A DNA stretch of 64,000 nucleotides from UBA2421 sp002343075. Its GTDB lineage: Bacteria; Planctomycetota; Phycisphaerae; Tepidisphaerales; Tepidisphaeraceae. Where the stretch lies: the NCBI GenBank assembly GCA_937982565.1, contig CALJLN010000003.1, positions 1 to 64,000 on the forward strand, given 5' to 3'. Each line of letters begins with the position of its first letter. The stretch's first letter is position 1. A model generated the notes under the pieces. The model saw only the letters and a program-made list of their open reading frames with translations. It did not search any database and was not told the origin of the DNA. A program made the translations under genes and the position numbers. Positions 53,312-61,976 of this stretch are shown here, one piece after another.

Positions 53312-53548
53312 CTATCTTTCGGGTGGGGCCGATGTGTCGGAGAGTATCATCTGCACTTTGGCGGCACGATTTTCGGTGTCATGCGTCAGCACCTCCAGGC
53401 ACTGCTTGAGTGCGGTAAGACGGGGGTCGGCCATTGCCGCCTCGCCGCCGGGCGCGCGGGCGATACGGTCAAGGTCGGCGGCGAGGGAGAGGGCGCGCCA
53501 TCGCATCTCCTGAAAATAGGTGTCGAGCGTTTCGGTTGCAGTTCGCAT
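53312..53548 (-). CDS. Small conserved-looking helical protein, unknown
   Basis: The 78-residue protein (TLDTYFQEMRWRALSLAADL, then RLTALKQCLEVLTH) looks like a helical domain. I recall similar planctomycete proteins from memory. It shares an operon with the EboC-like gene and is divergent from xseA. The longer upstream frame (to 53839) runs through the xseA promoter and start and is rejected. No function is assignable. Confidence 0.6.
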   Translation of the reverse strand: MRTATETLDTYFQEMRWRALSLAADLDRIARAPGGEAAMADPRLTALKQCLEVLTHDTENRAAKVQMILSDTSAPPER

Positions 53549-53594
53549 GGTCCAGTTCAATTGTAGGAGGCAGACGTTGTTTCCTTTCAGAATA

Positions 53595-53623
53595 TCGGCA
53601 ATCTGAAGGGCCGGGCGTATACT
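53595..53623 (+). promoter_or_regulatory. Candidate promoter directly before xseA (near-leaderless)
   Basis: TCGGCA (53595-53600), 17 bases, TATACT (53618-53623): the -10 box matches five of six, the -35 four of six. The predicted transcription start is only about six bases before the ATG at 53636. There is no Shine-Dalgarno sequence, consistent with a leaderless or nearly leaderless transcript. Confidence 0.45.
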
Positions 53624-53635
53624 TGTGCAAAACTT

Positions 53636-55045
53636 ATGACACAGGGCAGCTTCTTTGAGTTTCGCGAGCAACTTGTCAAGGCCGGCCAGAAGGCACCGCT
53701 GAAGGCGGACGATGCGCAAGCCATTACTGTAAAAGAGCTTACGAGCCGGATCGAGGCGGCACTGCGAACGGGTGTCCCCGCGAATCTGACGGTTCGAGGC
53801 GAGGTGAGCAACTTCAATCATCACCGATCCAGTGGGCATTTTTACTTTACCCTGAAGGATGCGTCAGCTTGCATCGATTGCGTGATGTTCCGAAACGACG
53901 CGGCGAGGCTCAAGTTCACGCCCGCCGACGGACTGGAAGTGCTCGCGACCGGCAGCGTGAAGGTCTATGCACAGCGGGGTAGATATCAGCTCTACGTCGC
54001 GTCGATAGCGCCACTCGGGCAGGGTGCGCTCGAACTTGCGTTCAAGCAGTTGAAGGATCGCCTGGAGAGTGAGGGGCTTTTCAACACTGAAGCGAAGAAG
54101 CCGCTTCCCGCTTACCCAATGCGAGTTGCCCTGATTACCGGGCGTGAGACTGCAGCACTGCACGACATGCTCAAGGTGCTGGCCAGATTTCCTTTCGTAA
54201 AAGTCTCTCTGTTGCCCGTACTCGTGCAGGGCGAAGGTGCTGCGGCGCAGATTTGTGCGGCGATCCGGACCGTCAATCGTGCTGATTCGGCAGATATTCT
54301 CATTGTGGCACGTGGCGGGGGGGCGCTGGAGGATCTCTGGGCGTTCAATGAGGAACCGGTGGCGAGGGCGATTGCTGCCAGCAACGTGCCTGTCATCACG
54401 GGGATCGGGCACGAGGTGGATGTATCGATCGCCGACCTCGTCGCCGATTATCATGCGCATACCCCGACAGAAGCGGCGCAGGTCGCGATGGCACGGTGGC
54501 GCAACGCTGACGATGCGGTTGATGCGTTAGCAAATCGATTGCGGCGCGCTCTGGTGCAGCAGGCGAGCGGGGCGTGGCAGCGGCTGCGCGCGGTTGCGGG
54601 CCATGAGATGTTTCGTCGCCCCGCGGACATGGTTGACCAACGCCGGCTGTGGCTCGATGACCACCAGCGGCGTCTGGTGGCAGCACTCGACGATCGCGCG
54701 CGCACCGCGCGCGACATGCTCAATGATGCCGCGACGCAATTTGCGCAGAATCATCCTCGGCACCGTGTGGCCATGGCCATTCAGCAACTGGCGCAGTCGC
54801 AGGTGCGGATGACGCGCGCGATCCGGTCGACCGTGTTAGTCCGCGAGCAGCGACTTCTGGCCGCGGGGTTGCACCTGCGGTCCGTGTCGCCGCAAGCAAC
54901 CATGGCGCGCGGTTATTCGATCACAACTAGGGAGGATGGCGAGGTTGTTCGAACTGCGAGCGATTTGAGAGCAGGGCAGGTGATCGTGACGAGTTTCGCC
55001 GATGGCCGGGTGAAGTCGAAGGTGAGCGAGCGTCCGGCAGATTGA
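53636..55045 (+). CDS. xseA: Exodeoxyribonuclease VII large subunit
   Basis: The 469-residue protein has the OB-type N-terminal domain (VRGEVSNFNHHRSSGHFYFTLKD, about residues 48-70) and the catalytic region ALITGRETAALHDMLKVL, DILIVARGGGALEDLWAFN and TGIGHEVDVSIADLVADYHAHTPTEAA. The large subunit forms the nuclease core with several copies of XseB, whose gene is not adjacent. The protein begins about 29 residues before the usual start. Confidence 0.96.
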   Translation: MTQGSFFEFREQLVKAGQKAPLKADDAQAITVKELTSRIEAALRTGVPANLTVRGEVSNFNHHRSSGHFYFTLKDASACIDCVMFRNDAARLKFTPADGLEVLATGSVKVYAQRGRYQLYVASIAPLGQGALELAFKQLKDRLESEGLFNTEAKKPLPAYPMRVALITGRETAALHDMLKVLARFPFVKVSLLPVLVQGEGAAAQICAAIRTVNRADSADILIVARGGGALEDLWAFNEEPVARAIAASNVPVITGIGHEVDVSIADLVADYHAHTPTEAAQVAMARWRNADDAVDALANRLRRALVQQASGAWQRLRAVAGHEMFRRPADMVDQRRLWLDDHQRRLVAALDDRARTARDMLNDAATQFAQNHPRHRVAMAIQQLAQSQVRMTRAIRSTVLVREQRLLAAGLHLRSVSPQATMARGYSITTREDGEVVRTASDLRAGQVIVTSFADGRVKSKVSERPAD

Positions 55046-55092
55046 CCGCGAGGAGTAAGGCCGGTTCGCTGCAATCACCGCGCGGCAGCCGG

Positions 55093-55458
55093 TTATTTGC
55101 CCCCGGAGTATTCGCAGGAACTGGTGCAGGTTTCATGCACTACAATTGAACTGAGTTGTGGCAAGGCCGGCTTCAGCCGGTCAAAAATCCACTTGCTGAG
55201 CACTTCGCTGGTGGGATTTTCCAAGCCTTCGATGTCGTTCAAGTTGTAATGATCCAGCAATCGTACGATCGGTACGGCCGCGGCTTTGATGTCGCCGTAG
55301 TCAATTAGATATCCCTTGGCTGGATCCACTTCACCGGCGACGATAACGTCAAATCGGAAGGAGTGTCCGTGGAGCCGACGGCACTTGTGACCGTCCGGGA
55401 AGGTGGGCAGGTGATGCGCGGCTTCAAAGCGAAAGGTTTTGCTCAAACGCACAAACAT
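55093..55458 (-). CDS. queD: 6-carboxytetrahydropterin synthase (QueD/PTPS family)
   Basis: The 121-residue enzyme has the zinc ligands in FRFEAAHHLP and RRLHGHSFRF and the catalytic Cys in GHKCRR, plus GYLIDYGDIK and LDHYNLND. It makes carboxytetrahydropterin in queuosine synthesis; queA is elsewhere in the window. It is last in the leuS-propeller-rpmH run and starts 137 bases after rpmH. Confidence 0.93.
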   Translation of the reverse strand: MFVRLSKTFRFEAAHHLPTFPDGHKCRRLHGHSFRFDVIVAGEVDPAKGYLIDYGDIKAAAVPIVRLLDHYNLNDIEGLENPTSEVLSKWIFDRLKPALPQLSSIVVHETCTSSCEYSGGK

Positions 55459-55594
55459 ACGGGCCGGGAATGATACGGCACAGGTGGTGTTTCGAGAAAG
55501 CTATCGACGCTGGGGTGAGCTTGGGGGGTACCATCCCGCCACACGCCGGGTTAGTGACGGCCTTGCGGGCGAAGTTCTGGACAGCCAAGCAAAC

Positions 55595-55729
55595 TCAGAC
55601 TACCTGCACCTTGCGGCCGGCGCGGCGCTTGCGGTTGATCATGGCGCGCCCGTTGCGGGTGCGCATTCTTGCTCGAAACCCGAGTTTTCGGGCTCGCTTC
55701 ACTTTGCTGATTCGGTGGGGGTAATGCAT
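55595..55729 (-). CDS. rpmH: 50S ribosomal protein L34
   Basis: A 44-codon frame encodes a very basic protein (MHYPHRISKVKRARKLGFRA, then RMRTRNGRAMINRKRRAGRK and VQVV) that matches L34: the FRARMRTRNGRA core and RKRRAGRK tail are diagnostic. It starts 24 bases before the stop of the beta-propeller gene's end at 55754 and precedes queD. In most bacteria it is followed by rnpA; the following 136 bases here contain no rnpA frame. Confidence 0.95.
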   Translation of the reverse strand: MHYPHRISKVKRARKLGFRARMRTRNGRAMINRKRRAGRKVQVV

Positions 55730-55753
55730 GGCAATGTCTCGCTTGTAAACTCT

Positions 55754-58075
55754 TTATTTGACAACACTTACAGCCACCGTGGCGAACGCAGCATTTCCCG
55801 CCGAGTCGGTCGCTCGCAGCGCGATGATGTGCGCGCCCAGCTTGAGATCGGCCAAAATGAACTCGTACGCCTCTTTAGGCGAATCGGCGATTATATCAAC
55901 TGGTAGCACGATCTGCCAGTCTGCGGAACCATTGACGGAATATTCGAGCTTGGCGACAACGGAAGTGCGGTCGATCACATTTGCGGTGACCGTTGCAGTC
56001 GTTCCCTTGGTCTCTGCCGACAGATCGCCGATGACGGGAGGGGTGTTATCGACGATGAAAGGTTCACTTGTACGCCGGCCGACTTTTCCAGCGGCGGGGG
56101 TGTTGCTTGAAAAGTCGCTGGCTTCGACCTGCAGTTCATATCGCCCGTCGGCCGCGGTGCGCGTGTCCCACTCCCAAACGGCATCGGTGAGTTTCTCTTT
56201 GATCGTGACCCAATTGCCACGCGGCAGCGCACGGGCTTTGACTGTAAACGACATTGCGTCGGCGTTGGGGTCTTCAGCGTCCCAGGAGATGGAGTACTTC
56301 GGGCGCGAATCAGCATTGGCAGTATCGCCCGCTACCACTCTCACGGCAGAAATCTTCGGCGCGACGTTCGGGGACTGATACGCTACGCTTACATGTTGCA
56401 CGACCGCTGATGCGGCACCGTTGTCGCTTGCGAACGCAAGTTGATACTGGAAGAAACGCGCCGGCGGTGCGCCAGCCTCGATGAACTCCTTGGCGGGTCG
56501 GGCCTCGGTCCAACTCGACCAGCCGTGGCCCGTCGAATCGGCGACGTTGCCGCTGCGCGAGCTGATGAGCAGCGACGTACCGTCGGGTAGAAGCCCTCGA
56601 AGATGCACTGTTCCAAATCGGCTGATCTGCGAGGCATCGAGCACCGGGCTGGTGTAGGTGCCTGAGGAAGCGTAGCCGCTGCTGACAGCCACAATATCAC
56701 CACGGTTAGCGCAGCCCAGATAAACTTTGCCGTCGGTGGCGGTCAGAGCCGTGAGAATCTGCTTTGAGTCTATCTTGGCTAGCGCCACTGTTTCTTCATC
56801 CCGGGGGTTGATTTGATACAACTGGCCGTCGTTGCCGGTGCCGGCGAGAATGGTCCCGTTCTGTTCAAGCAAGGCGTAAATCGCGAGGTTGGATCGCATG
56901 AGTTCGGTGACAAATCCATCTGCATCGATGCGGTAAACAGCATTGCCTGCAGCAGCGGGCGCGGTGGGCAGCGCTCCGCGCGCCGGGGTGGTTATGCCGC
57001 CGGAGTCTGAGGTGTCGGCGGGCGCGGTTGCGGCCTCCGGAGGCTCGCCCGGTTCAGCGGGAGGGGCGTCTTCGACAGAAGGTGCATCGGCCGCAGGCGG
57101 ATTCGCGGGAGCGGCATCTGCGGGGGGGGCGTCAGAGACATTGACGCTGAAATACTTCGGAATCGGTTTCGGCTCCGTCGGCGGAGGCTCGGGGACGGAC
57201 GGCGGCGCCGGATCGTCCGGTGTGAAGGCGTCAAACGGAACTCCGCCAGTCGTTTCTTCTGGCCGGCCAATCTGTTCAGTCGTAATCTGTGGCGTCGAAT
57301 CGCCCTCGACTGCCTGCGCGGTCGCTGCAAGAATGTCACCGCCTGCGCTGCGAATCAGATGGGTGATCTCAGTTTCGGGCGCATCGTAAACAACGAAGAC
57401 CTCCCTCGTGCGACGATTGATGCGAAGCACAAGCCCGTGCGGATCAGTGCCGGCAAACAGAAGATCGCTCTTCGGATCGCCGGCGAGGCACAAAATGTTG
57501 TTTTCATCGCCATCGTAAATCACTTCGGAGGTGCCATCGGGGGAGATGGCGTGAAGCTGGCCGGTGGGGCCCGTGGCAAGGTAGACTGTTCCGTCGTCGG
57601 CTTGCCACATTGACCATACATACTGCACGCCCTCGGCGCTGAAGATCTTCTCAGGCGCAGCCCCCGCAGCGTTGATTCGATAGACCTCTCCTTGCTCGCC
57701 GCCGGTGCCGATGAGTAGGCGGTTCTGCTTGTCAACGAGAAGGGAAAACAGGCTCACATTGTCACCGAGTACTGCGGCATCAGAGACAGTACCGTCAGTC
57801 AACTGTAGCAAAACCCCCTGTGGACCTGTGGCGGCGAAAATGGTGCCGTCGGCGGTCTGCGCCAGCGCGTGCACGGCGCTGATGCGGGCATCGAGCTTCA
57901 AGATCGAGTCGACCGCACGCGACAACTTGACGTCGCCCAAGTTGGTCGCCACTGTCCTCACCATCGTTCCCGCAGCAAATTCGGCCTCGCTGGTGTGGGT
58001 CCAATGGCTGGTGGATACCGCAGACGCCACGGGAGTCAGCGCGACTACGGCGAGAAGTTTAAGTGCGTGGTTCAT
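55754..58075 (-). CDS. Secreted beta-propeller protein with Pro/Ala linker and Ig-like C-terminus
   Basis: The 773-residue protein has a signal peptide (MNHALKLLAVVALTPVASA). Repeated blade-like motifs (TIFAATGPQGVLLQL, RLLIGTGGEQGEVYRI, TVYLATGPTGQLHAI, ILAGTGNDGQLYQI) suggest a propeller interrupted by a Pro/Ala-rich linker at about 285-380. The C-terminal part ends in beta-sandwich segments typical of Ig-like repeats. It may bind a ligand or a surface polymer. It lies directly after leuS. Confidence 0.7.
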   Translation of the reverse strand: MNHALKLLAVVALTPVASAVSTSHWTHTSEAEFAAGTMVRTVATNLGDVKLSRAVDSILKLDARISAVHALAQTADGTIFAATGPQGVLLQLTDGTVSDAAVLGDNVSLFSLLVDKQNRLLIGTGGEQGEVYRINAAGAAPEKIFSAEGVQYVWSMWQADDGTVYLATGPTGQLHAISPDGTSEVIYDGDENNILCLAGDPKSDLLFAGTDPHGLVLRINRRTREVFVVYDAPETEITHLIRSAGGDILAATAQAVEGDSTPQITTEQIGRPEETTGGVPFDAFTPDDPAPPSVPEPPPTEPKPIPKYFSVNVSDAPPADAAPANPPAADAPSVEDAPPAEPGEPPEAATAPADTSDSGGITTPARGALPTAPAAAGNAVYRIDADGFVTELMRSNLAIYALLEQNGTILAGTGNDGQLYQINPRDEETVALAKIDSKQILTALTATDGKVYLGCANRGDIVAVSSGYASSGTYTSPVLDASQISRFGTVHLRGLLPDGTSLLISSRSGNVADSTGHGWSSWTEARPAKEFIEAGAPPARFFQYQLAFASDNGAASAVVQHVSVAYQSPNVAPKISAVRVVAGDTANADSRPKYSISWDAEDPNADAMSFTVKARALPRGNWVTIKEKLTDAVWEWDTRTAADGRYELQVEASDFSSNTPAAGKVGRRTSEPFIVDNTPPVIGDLSAETKGTTATVTANVIDRTSVVAKLEYSVNGSADWQIVLPVDIIADSPKEAYEFILADLKLGAHIIALRATDSAGNAAFATVAVSVVK

Positions 58076-58139
58076 AAATATCTGAAATTGAAGGCCAACT
58101 GTGAGCAGGATCGATCGCGGGAACATGATCGGATCGACT

Positions 58140-61064
58140 TCAATCTACGACAAAATTGACGAGGCGTCTGGGAACGTATCGCTTTGATTTCACGGTCTTA
58201 CCCTCCATCCAGGGCCGAACCCCCGCAGCAGCCTTGGCGACGGTGAAGATTTCTTGCTCCTTTGCCTCGGCGTCGACCGTGATACGGTCGCGTACTTTAC
58301 CGTTCACCTGCACCGCGAGTTCGAATGAAGTTTCCACGAGCTTTGAAGGGTCGAAGCTCGGCCAGGGATGTCGCGCCAAGCTGTTGGAATGCCCAAGCCT
58401 TTGCCAGAGTTCTTCGGCAATGTGCGGAGCAAACGGGGCGAGAAGCAACGTGAACGTGCTCGCAAGCGTGTGCGGCACATGCTCGATACCGGTGATCTCG
58501 TTGTTCAATTTGATCAGCTCTGCAATTGCGGTGTTGAACCGCAGACCCGCGATATCTTCGCCGACCTTCCTGATCGTCTTGTGCAACATCCGGTCCAGTG
58601 CTTCGGGAATTGGTGTTGCTTCGAGCTTCGCTTGCTTGCCGCTTTCCTCGTCGCCGACAAAGTTGCGCCAAACCGCGTTTAGGAATCGCGTCATGCCGAC
58701 GATGTCGCGCGTGCTCCATGGCTTTTGCGCTTCGAGCGGGCCCATATACATCTCGTAAAGCCGGAAAGCATCGGCACCGTAGTTCTCCACAATCGCGTCG
58801 GGGTTGACTACATTGCCCCGGCTTTTGCTCATCTTGAAGCTGCGCGCGTCAACGGCGATAGCGTTGTTCGCCTTCAACACATGGCGATCGCCTTTCTTTT
58901 CGACAAGCAGTTCGTCTACGCGCGTGGCATAAATCTTCTCTCCGGTCGACTTGTGAATGCCGTACATGCGCACGCCCTGCTCGGTGGCTTCTTCGTCAAT
59001 ATCTGCAAACTCCACCGCGGAGATGGGCTGATTGGACTTCTCGAAGAAGTGATACTCCATCTCGCCGAGAATCAGCCCCTGGTTTACCAGCCGCTTAAAA
59101 GGCTCAGGGGTTGAAACGTGACCGAGATCGAAGAGCAACTTGTGCCAGAAGCGTGCATAAAGCAGATGAAGAACCGCGTGTTCAACCCCACCGACGTAGA
59201 GGTCGACGGGCATCCAGTACTTTTCCTTTGCCGGATCGACAAACTGCTCAGAATTCTTTGGATCGATGTAACGCAAGTAGTACCAACAACTTCCAGCCCA
59301 CTGTGGCATGGTGTTGGTTTCCCGAGTGTATGCGCCATCGGCCAGCGTGGGACTGGCGTTGCTGGTGTAGTTGATCCAGTCCTTCACCTTTGACAAAGGC
59401 GGTTCAGGCGTGCCGGTTGGTTTGAAATCGGCCATCTCCGGCAAACTCAGGGGCAAGTCAGATTCGGGCAGAGCGTAATGATTACCTTCAGAGTCGAGCA
59501 AAATTGGAAATGGTTCGCCCCAGTACCGCTGCCTGCTGAAGAGCCAGTCGCGCAGCTTGTATTTGACGCACCGTTTGCCGGTGCCTTCGCGTTCCAGATC
59601 TTCGATGATCCGTTCTTTGGCGGCGCGGGTGGGCAAGCCGTCGATCACTGGCGAGTTGATTGCAATCCCCTCGTCAACGAACGGTCGCTCAGGGGTGGCC
59701 TCGGCGGAATCTCCGGTGTTCAGCGCGCTTGCTGATTTCGCCGGTTTCACAACTGGACGTATCTCCAGGCCAAACTTTCTGGCGAAATCAAAGTCGCGTT
59801 CATCATGCGCGGGTACTGCCATGATCGCGCCGGTGCCATAACCCATCAGCACATAATCTGCGATCCAAACAGGAATCTTCTCGTCGTTAATCGGATTGAT
59901 CGCGTACGCGCCTGTGAAGACACCAGACTTATCTTTCGCATCGGCCATGCGATCGCGTTCGGACTTGTTTGTGGCCGCTTGGCGATACTCCGCCACTGCG
60001 GGGCGCTGCGCGTCTGTGGTCAGGCGGTCTACCAGTGGGTGTTCCGGGGCCAGAACCATGTAAGTCGCGCCGTAGAGCGTGTCGGGCCTGGTGGTAAAAA
60101 CGGTGATGACGGCGTCATCATCGCCGGCTGAAGCCTGCGCCCCTGCTACATCAAAGTCGACTTCCGCGCCGACCGATCTTCCGATCCAGTTTCGCTGCAT
60201 TTCCTTGAGCGACTCGGGCCATTGCAGTTGGTCTAGATCATCGATCAAACGTTCTGCGTACGAAGTGATCCGCAACATCCATTGCCGCAGCGGTCGTTTT
60301 TCCACGGCAAACCCACCAACGTCGCTCTTACCGTCGATCACTTCTTCGTTAGCAAGAACCGTGCCCAGACCGGGACACCAATTCACAGGGACCTCGTCTG
60401 TGAACGCCAGGCGCTGCCCATCGATTATGGCCCTCCGTTCTGGTGGCGACAGTTCGTGCCAAAGGCGAACGAGCGGAGCTTGGCCAGCGATTGCTTCCAT
60501 TCCCTCCTGCTGCGGATTCAGGGCAACCCCTCCATCTGGAGTCACGACCAAGTTCTCATTTTCCAACTGATGGATCAACTGCGTGATAGGTTGGGCTTTC
60601 TTCAGGACAGGATCGAAATAGCTGTTGTAGATCTGCAGAAAAATCCACTGCGTCCATCGGTAGTATGTCACATCCGTGGTGTCGACTTCGCGGTCCCAGT
60701 CGTAGCTCAGGCCGAGCGATTGGATCTGTTTGCGAAAGTTGGCGATGTTTCGTCGCGTTGTTTCCGCGGGGTGAACATTGTTCTTGATGGCATACTGCTC
60801 TGCCGGCAGGCCGAAGGCATCCCAGCCCATAGGGTGCAGCACATTGTGCCCGGTCATTCGCAGGTAACGACTGACTATATCCGTTGCGGTGTACCCTTCC
60901 GGGTGGCCCACGTGCAGTCCGGCCCCGCTGGGGTATGGGAACATATCCAGCACATAGGCCTTGGGCATGTCGCCTGCGTCGGCTGGGTCAAGGGCACGGA
61001 AGGATTTGTGTTCCAGCCAGTGCTTTTGCCACTTCTTCTCAATGGCTGTGAAGTTATAGGCCAT
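58140..61064 (-). CDS. leuS: Leucyl-tRNA synthetase
   Basis: The 974-residue enzyme is slightly larger than the bacterial norm of about 860. It has the N-terminal FPYPSGAGLHVGHPEGYTATD (HIGH motif at 51-54), an editing domain with TTRPDTLYGATYMVLAPEH and MAVPAHDERDFDFA, and KMSKSRGNVVNPD near residue 740. ATG 61064 is used; the longer frame to 61208 overlaps the divergent PilZ gene. It is the first gene of the leuS-propeller-rpmH-queD series. Confidence 0.97.
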   Translation of the reverse strand: MAYNFTAIEKKWQKHWLEHKSFRALDPADAGDMPKAYVLDMFPYPSGAGLHVGHPEGYTATDIVSRYLRMTGHNVLHPMGWDAFGLPAEQYAIKNNVHPAETTRRNIANFRKQIQSLGLSYDWDREVDTTDVTYYRWTQWIFLQIYNSYFDPVLKKAQPITQLIHQLENENLVVTPDGGVALNPQQEGMEAIAGQAPLVRLWHELSPPERRAIIDGQRLAFTDEVPVNWCPGLGTVLANEEVIDGKSDVGGFAVEKRPLRQWMLRITSYAERLIDDLDQLQWPESLKEMQRNWIGRSVGAEVDFDVAGAQASAGDDDAVITVFTTRPDTLYGATYMVLAPEHPLVDRLTTDAQRPAVAEYRQAATNKSERDRMADAKDKSGVFTGAYAINPINDEKIPVWIADYVLMGYGTGAIMAVPAHDERDFDFARKFGLEIRPVVKPAKSASALNTGDSAEATPERPFVDEGIAINSPVIDGLPTRAAKERIIEDLEREGTGKRCVKYKLRDWLFSRQRYWGEPFPILLDSEGNHYALPESDLPLSLPEMADFKPTGTPEPPLSKVKDWINYTSNASPTLADGAYTRETNTMPQWAGSCWYYLRYIDPKNSEQFVDPAKEKYWMPVDLYVGGVEHAVLHLLYARFWHKLLFDLGHVSTPEPFKRLVNQGLILGEMEYHFFEKSNQPISAVEFADIDEEATEQGVRMYGIHKSTGEKIYATRVDELLVEKKGDRHVLKANNAIAVDARSFKMSKSRGNVVNPDAIVENYGADAFRLYEMYMGPLEAQKPWSTRDIVGMTRFLNAVWRNFVGDEESGKQAKLEATPIPEALDRMLHKTIRKVGEDIAGLRFNTAIAELIKLNNEITGIEHVPHTLASTFTLLLAPFAPHIAEELWQRLGHSNSLARHPWPSFDPSKLVETSFELAVQVNGKVRDRITVDAEAKEQEIFTVAKAAAGVRPWMEGKTVKSKRYVPRRLVNFVVD

Positions 61065-61175
61065 CCGAAGGAGGATACGCAGCGGCGAGGTGGGGTCAAA
61101 CCACCATCCAAAGGGAAAATTCGGCAAGTTCCGCAAAAGTTCCCAAACAATCGTTCCGATAAGAGTTACTGAGCC

Positions 61176-61538
61176 ATGAGTATGACCCTTGCAGCCTCCG
61201 ACCCGCAAGCTCCTGACGAACGACGTCGTGGCTTTCGGATTCGTCAGGAACGTCCAATCAAGGTGTTTGATCCGGCATCATCCAAGTATGTCGGAGGTCG
61301 AACGCAGGATGTGAGTGCGTCGGGCCTGCGGCTGGAATTGCCCATCGCATCTCCCATCCTCCCCGGACGTTTGGTACACGTGCATGTTGGCGTCAGTCAG
61401 GGTCTCGAAGGCCTTGCGCAGCGGCACGGGATGCTGCCGGCACGCGTTGTCTGGATCGACCGAGGCGACGGTGGTCCAAACATGACAGCAGGGGTGGAGA
61501 TCGTCGCGGGGGTCCTCGCTGCCGCGGATGCAGCTTGA
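61176..61538 (+). CDS. PilZ domain protein
   Basis: The 120-residue protein has RRRGFRIRQ (c-di-GMP-binding arginines, about residues 17-25) and DVSASGLRLEL (about 45-55), then beta-barrel strands. It is the second PilZ protein of the window (the first is at 52041). It is divergent from leuS. ATG 61182 (third codon) is an alternative start. Confidence 0.85.
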   Translation: MSMTLAASDPQAPDERRRGFRIRQERPIKVFDPASSKYVGGRTQDVSASGLRLELPIASPILPGRLVHVHVGVSQGLEGLAQRHGMLPARVVWIDRGDGGPNMTAGVEIVAGVLAAADAA

Positions 61539-61976
61539 CGGTTGGCACGCTTACGAAACTGATCAAAACGCCGAAGCTTACCCGAAGTGCATGTCGTGGG
61601 GACTGCACTTTTGGGTCTTTCCTACCTGATTTCATGCCCTCCGCGCGAGAATCCGCGAAATGACGTTTAAGTGGCCCAAATCGTGGCCGAGATGCGCCCT
61701 TATCTCTTAGAGCGGCGGTGACGTGAAACTTTTTCTAAGGCCGGGGGTGAAACCCTTCGTGAATACCCGGGCAATCCTGCGAAGCCGCTTCCGATCAGGG
61801 ATCAGGTCAGTCCCCGCAGCCGGATTCCGATGGCCATTCAGCCGTATTATCGTGAAAGATTGTGGTTTTACGACGTCGGCCGTAGAATCTTGGATTCGGA
61901 AAATTGTTTGAGTACTCCGACAACTATGTCGGCTGTGAGTCCCATTACCCGCACCCCTCACTCATGGAGCAAACAC
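61539..61976. other. 438-base stretch without a supported gene
   Basis: Apart from the weak hairpin above and a small perfect stem (CCGACA and TGTCGG, 61917-61932), I see no gene, tRNA or repeat. Short frames at 61723-61911 and on the other strand lack ribosome sites and protein character. The promoter of the M16 peptidase should be here. Confidence 0.6.
61585..61610 (+). terminator. Weak candidate terminator after the PilZ gene
   Basis: Seven-base arms AAGTGCA and TGCACTT enclose a 12-base loop and end in TTTT (61609-61612). It lies 47 bases after the PilZ stop. The T-run is short, so the call is tentative. Confidence 0.35.

Noticed and set aside
55459..55594. rnpA between rpmH and queD
   Set aside because: The 136 bases contain no frame with RnpA features; they are too short for the gene.
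61723..61911. 62-codon frame before the M16 peptidase
   Set aside because: No ribosome site, no conserved composition, no family features.
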